This document shows, one piece after another, positions 61,984 to 64,000 of a DNA stretch of 64,000 nt (its first letter is position 1; every line of letters starts with the position of its first letter). Source of the DNA: Gordonia shandongensis DSM 45094 (GTDB lineage: Bacteria; Actinomycetota; Actinomycetes; Mycobacteriales; Mycobacteriaceae); NCBI RefSeq assembly GCF_000423025.1, contig NZ_AUHE01000001.1, forward strand, positions 489,379 to 553,378, written 5' to 3'. The notes under the pieces are model-generated. The model did not search any database and had not been told where the DNA came from. It was given only the letters and a program-made list of their open reading frames with translations. The translations under genes and the position numbers were made by a program.

Positions 61984-63351
61984 ATGTCGACTGGATTGCA
62001 ACGGCTCGGGCTGTGGACGTCTTGTCTGGCTCAGCTGATCGTGGTGCTGGATGTCTCGGTGGTGAACGTCGCGCTACCGTCGATCCAGTCCGACCTCGGA
62101 CTCACGACGACTGCCGCGTCGTGGATCGCGCTGTCCTACAGCCTGGGCTTCGCCGGGTTGCTCCTCGTCGGCGCACGGCTGGCTGACGTCGTGGGCACCG
62201 CCAGGTTGCTCGCCTGGAGCTTGGCGGGATTCACCCTGGCAAGCCTCGTCGGGGGTCTCGCGTCGGACGGTTGGGTGCTCATCGCCGCCCGAGCCGCACA
62301 GGGCGTCGCTGCCGCTGCTGCATCGCCCGCGACTTTCACCTTGCTCACGACCACCCATCCCGAAGGCCCGAGCCGGACGAGAGCAATCGCGGTCTGGACT
62401 GCGGTGAGCCTGGCTGGGGGCGGATTGGGCAACATCGCCAGCGGCTTGCTTACCGATCTGATCTCTTGGCGAGCCACATTGTTGATCAATCTTCCGATTG
62501 GCATCGGTGTCGTCATCGCGGCAGTCCTGCTCGACCGACGGACCACCTACCGGCGTGGCGCGGGGCGCATCGACCCCACAGGCGCACTCCTGGCAACAGC
62601 CGCGTTCACGTGTGCCATCTACACGGTCTCCGTCGCGGGCGACGGTTCCTGGAGCGGCGTCTCAGTGGCGGTCGGTTCGGGCACGGTCGCATTGTTCGCC
62701 CTGCTCGTCCTGCAGCAGCGTCGCACATCCCGGAAGTTCGTCCCGAGCGATCTCGCACGAGACCGACTGATAATCCTCGGCAATATCGCGACCGCGTTGG
62801 CAGGGGCATGCTTCCAAATCAGCCTGTGGTACTTCCTGACGTACCGGATGCAGACTCAGTTCGGCTATTCGGCGATTCAGGCCGGTCTGGCATTCCTCCC
62901 GCTCACCGCCGGAATGATAATCGTGAACCTCTGGTTCACGCCGCGCGTGATGAAGCGACATACTCCCCGGGCACTCGTCGTGGCCGGAGCCGCTGTCACC
63001 GTCCCTGGATTGCTCTGGCTGACAATCGTCGACAGCGGAGGCTTCACCGTCGCCGTCCTCGTTCCCACCGTCACGATCGGGATCGGAGGCGGTCTGATGA
63101 ACACACCCCTCGCCACACTCGTCACCACAGGTGTTCGTCCCGAGAATGCCGGCGCAGCCTCGGGCCTCATGAACACCGCGAAACAGTTCGGCGGCGCGGT
63201 CGGCCTCGCCGCCGCGAACGCCGCCGCTGCTCTCGCAGGCACCGACAGAGCCGCCTTCGTCTTCATGTCAATGGCGCTCCTCGCCGTGATTGCCGCCGCG
63301 GGCGCGATCCCCGACCAGCGACCCGCCGAGCACACGGGGAGAGCGCCGTGA
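61984..63351 (+). CDS. MFS multidrug transporter (DHA2, 14 helices)
   Basis: 455-aa major-facilitator efflux pump. Helix-1 motif LAQLIVVLDVSVVNVALPSI (the D-x-T/S-I/V-V-N motif of DHA2), ALSYSLGFAGLLLVGARLAD with motif A (GARLADVVGTARLL), LIAARAAQGVAAAAASPATF, and motif C-like WTAVSLAGGGLGNIASGLLT. C-terminal GLMNTAKQFGGAVGLAAANA. ATG 61984 has AAGGGTGG upstream. Codon use is less GC-biased than in neighbours, suggesting later acquisition (impression, not calculated). Confidence 0.92.
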   Translation: MSTGLQRLGLWTSCLAQLIVVLDVSVVNVALPSIQSDLGLTTTAASWIALSYSLGFAGLLLVGARLADVVGTARLLAWSLAGFTLASLVGGLASDGWVLIAARAAQGVAAAAASPATFTLLTTTHPEGPSRTRAIAVWTAVSLAGGGLGNIASGLLTDLISWRATLLINLPIGIGVVIAAVLLDRRTTYRRGAGRIDPTGALLATAAFTCAIYTVSVAGDGSWSGVSVAVGSGTVALFALLVLQQRRTSRKFVPSDLARDRLIILGNIATALAGACFQISLWYFLTYRMQTQFGYSAIQAGLAFLPLTAGMIIVNLWFTPRVMKRHTPRALVVAGAAVTVPGLLWLTIVDSGGFTVAVLVPTVTIGIGGGLMNTPLATLVTTGVRPENAGAASGLMNTAKQFGGAVGLAAANAAAALAGTDRAAFVFMSMALLAVIAAAGAIPDQRPAEHTGRAP

Positions 63352-63848
63352 CTACACAAACACGCGCCGTGAGACGAAGTGGATCAACGGGTCGTGTCGC
63401 CACAGCGACACCGGACTGCAAGACCACCCCACACCGGGGTCCGAACGCGACGCCCTTCCGGGGCCATCGCGAAGGGACGCGCCGCTGCAGCGTTCCTTAC
63501 GACTCCACCTGCGGACAACGAGTGGCCCCGTTCGGGCACGCCGCTACGTGCGGCGGGTCCTGGAGTTCGAGATCGATCCCGATCAGGTCGGCCAGATCTC
63601 GGCCGCCACCTATTGCTCGACGGCCACCTATTGGGCGCCTCGCCCCGGCGCAGCGCGCACGGCTGACCGAGGTCGACTCTGGTGTGAGCGGGAACCTCGA
63701 CGGAGCCCCGTTCGGAGATCACAACCACGCCAACCGCGTGTCCATCGCGCGGAGGATCATCGCTGAGAAGCGCATGCCGGGTGAGGGCGCCCCCGTCGTC
63801 GTCACGCGAATCCGCGACAAGCTGCTCGATCTGGTCCCGTCCCCATGA
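63352..63848 (+). pseudogene. decayed coding sequence, family not recognised
   Basis: No single frame looks like a protein throughout. Protein-like segments with GC-rich third positions occur in different frames: about 63542-63650 (RRVLEFEIDPDQVGQISAAT) and, two frames over, about 63650-63845 (FGDHNHANRVSIARRIIAEK, then VVTRIRDKLLDLVPSP). An open frame from GTG 63348 covers 166 codons, but its first 100 residues are Arg/Ser/Pro-rich and look out of frame. A frameshifted remnant is the best reading; a real short CDS cannot be excluded. Confidence 0.4.
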
Positions 63849-63981
63849 CGACGCCGCGATTCGGCGCCGGACGTGGCACCGAGACCGCGGGGACGTCGTT
63901 TTGTCGGAGGGTCTTGTTAGTGTCGTGTCACAGCTTCAATAGCAGCGATGAGCTGCAGGAACACGCTAGGGGGTGAGGGTC
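63849..63981 (+). other. intergenic region before right-edge gene
   Basis: 133 bp without a gene. It is AT-richer after 63898 (TTTTGTCGG, TTGTTAGTGTCGTGTCACAG, TTCAATAGC), so it probably contains the promoter of the gene starting at 63982. GGGGGTGAGGG just before it can serve as SD. Confidence 0.35.
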
Positions 63982-64000
63982 GTGACGACGATCATCGCCG
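63982..64000 (+). CDS. start of a gene cut by the right edge
   Basis: GTG ACG ACG ATC ATC GCC after a purine-rich SD. Only six codons are visible, so no product can be named. The upstream sequence resembles what I recall in front of actinobacterial 13E12/HNH genes, but this is a weak impression. Confidence 0.3.

Noticed and set aside
63982..64000. Calling the right-edge gene a 13E12/HNH endonuclease
   Set aside because: Only six codons are visible; the upstream resemblance is from memory and not decisive.

Overview
The window is high-GC actinobacterial DNA from a mycolic-acid/arabinogalactan organism of the order Mycobacteriales. Gordonia or a close relative is my best guess, from overall gene content and from memory rather than from a search. 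The supporting genes are the arabinofuranosyltransferase AftD, a DUF3068 protein, an MmpL-type RND transporter, the GlnX-GlnH-PknG signalling operon and a FadE5/FadA2/FabG4/HtdX fatty-acid set. All recognised genes have GC-rich third codon positions except at the far right end (about 61.3-64 kb), where the TetR/MFS pair and a decayed stretch look slightly different.

Layout. 0-10 kb: a FAD oxidoreductase cut by the left edge, a secreted GH1 enzyme, tRNA-Gly(CCC), an SPFH membrane protein with a ribbon-helix-helix partner, a phospholipase-D-type protein, and two divergent Tat-exported phosphatases (PhoD and a purple-acid-phosphatase-like enzyme) with a PHO-box-like repeat between them. 10-18 kb: a thiolase, an ascorbate-type PTS (fused EIIAB plus EIIC), an alpha/beta hydrolase, an XRE regulator/membrane protein pair, an orphan ATP-grasp protein and a DMT-like transporter. 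17.7-32 kb: a block with the gene content and orientation I remember for M. tuberculosis Rv0408-Rv0417, read in reverse: thiG-thiS-thiO behind a TPP riboswitch, divergent thiE, a stand-alone LeuA-regulatory-domain protein behind a leader-peptide attenuator, a MutT3-type Nudix enzyme, glnX-glnH-pknG, an acyl-CoA ligase, and pta-ackA. 32-37.5 kb: TetR, a CDF metal exporter, small membrane proteins, a thioesterase and endonuclease IV. 37.6-61.3 kb: a second block matching Rv0227c-Rv0244c: fadE5, ArsR/MmpL, an ACT protein, an SDR, VanW, divergent fadA2 / fabG4-htdX, a secreted lipase, a TetR regulator, LpqI, a DUF2613 peptide, AftD, an acyltransferase and DUF3068. 61.3-64 kb: a TetR/MFS efflux pair with two perfect operators, a probable pseudogene, and a gene start cut by the right edge.

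How the genes work together. Thiamine phosphate synthesis is divided between a riboswitch-controlled thiOSG operon and divergent thiE. GlnX/GlnH/PknG sense extracellular amino acids and control central metabolism. Pta/AckA interconvert acetyl-CoA and acetate next to an acyl-CoA ligase. FadE5, FadA2, FabG4 and HtdX supply the dehydrogenation, thiolysis, ketoreduction and hydration steps of acyl-CoA metabolism. Their promoters, and that of the local TetR gene, carry the same TTAC-N6-GTAA palindrome, which suggests one local regulon. AftD, LpqI, VanW, the acyltransferase and DUF3068 act at the cell envelope.

Three window-wide patterns stand out. At least sixteen genes have a TANNNT hexamer exactly 6-7 nt before the start codon, which implies leaderless transcripts and fixes several starts. 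Short tandem repeats, mostly 15-nt units, cluster at protein termini and over stop codons. Many transcription units have clear palindromic operators.
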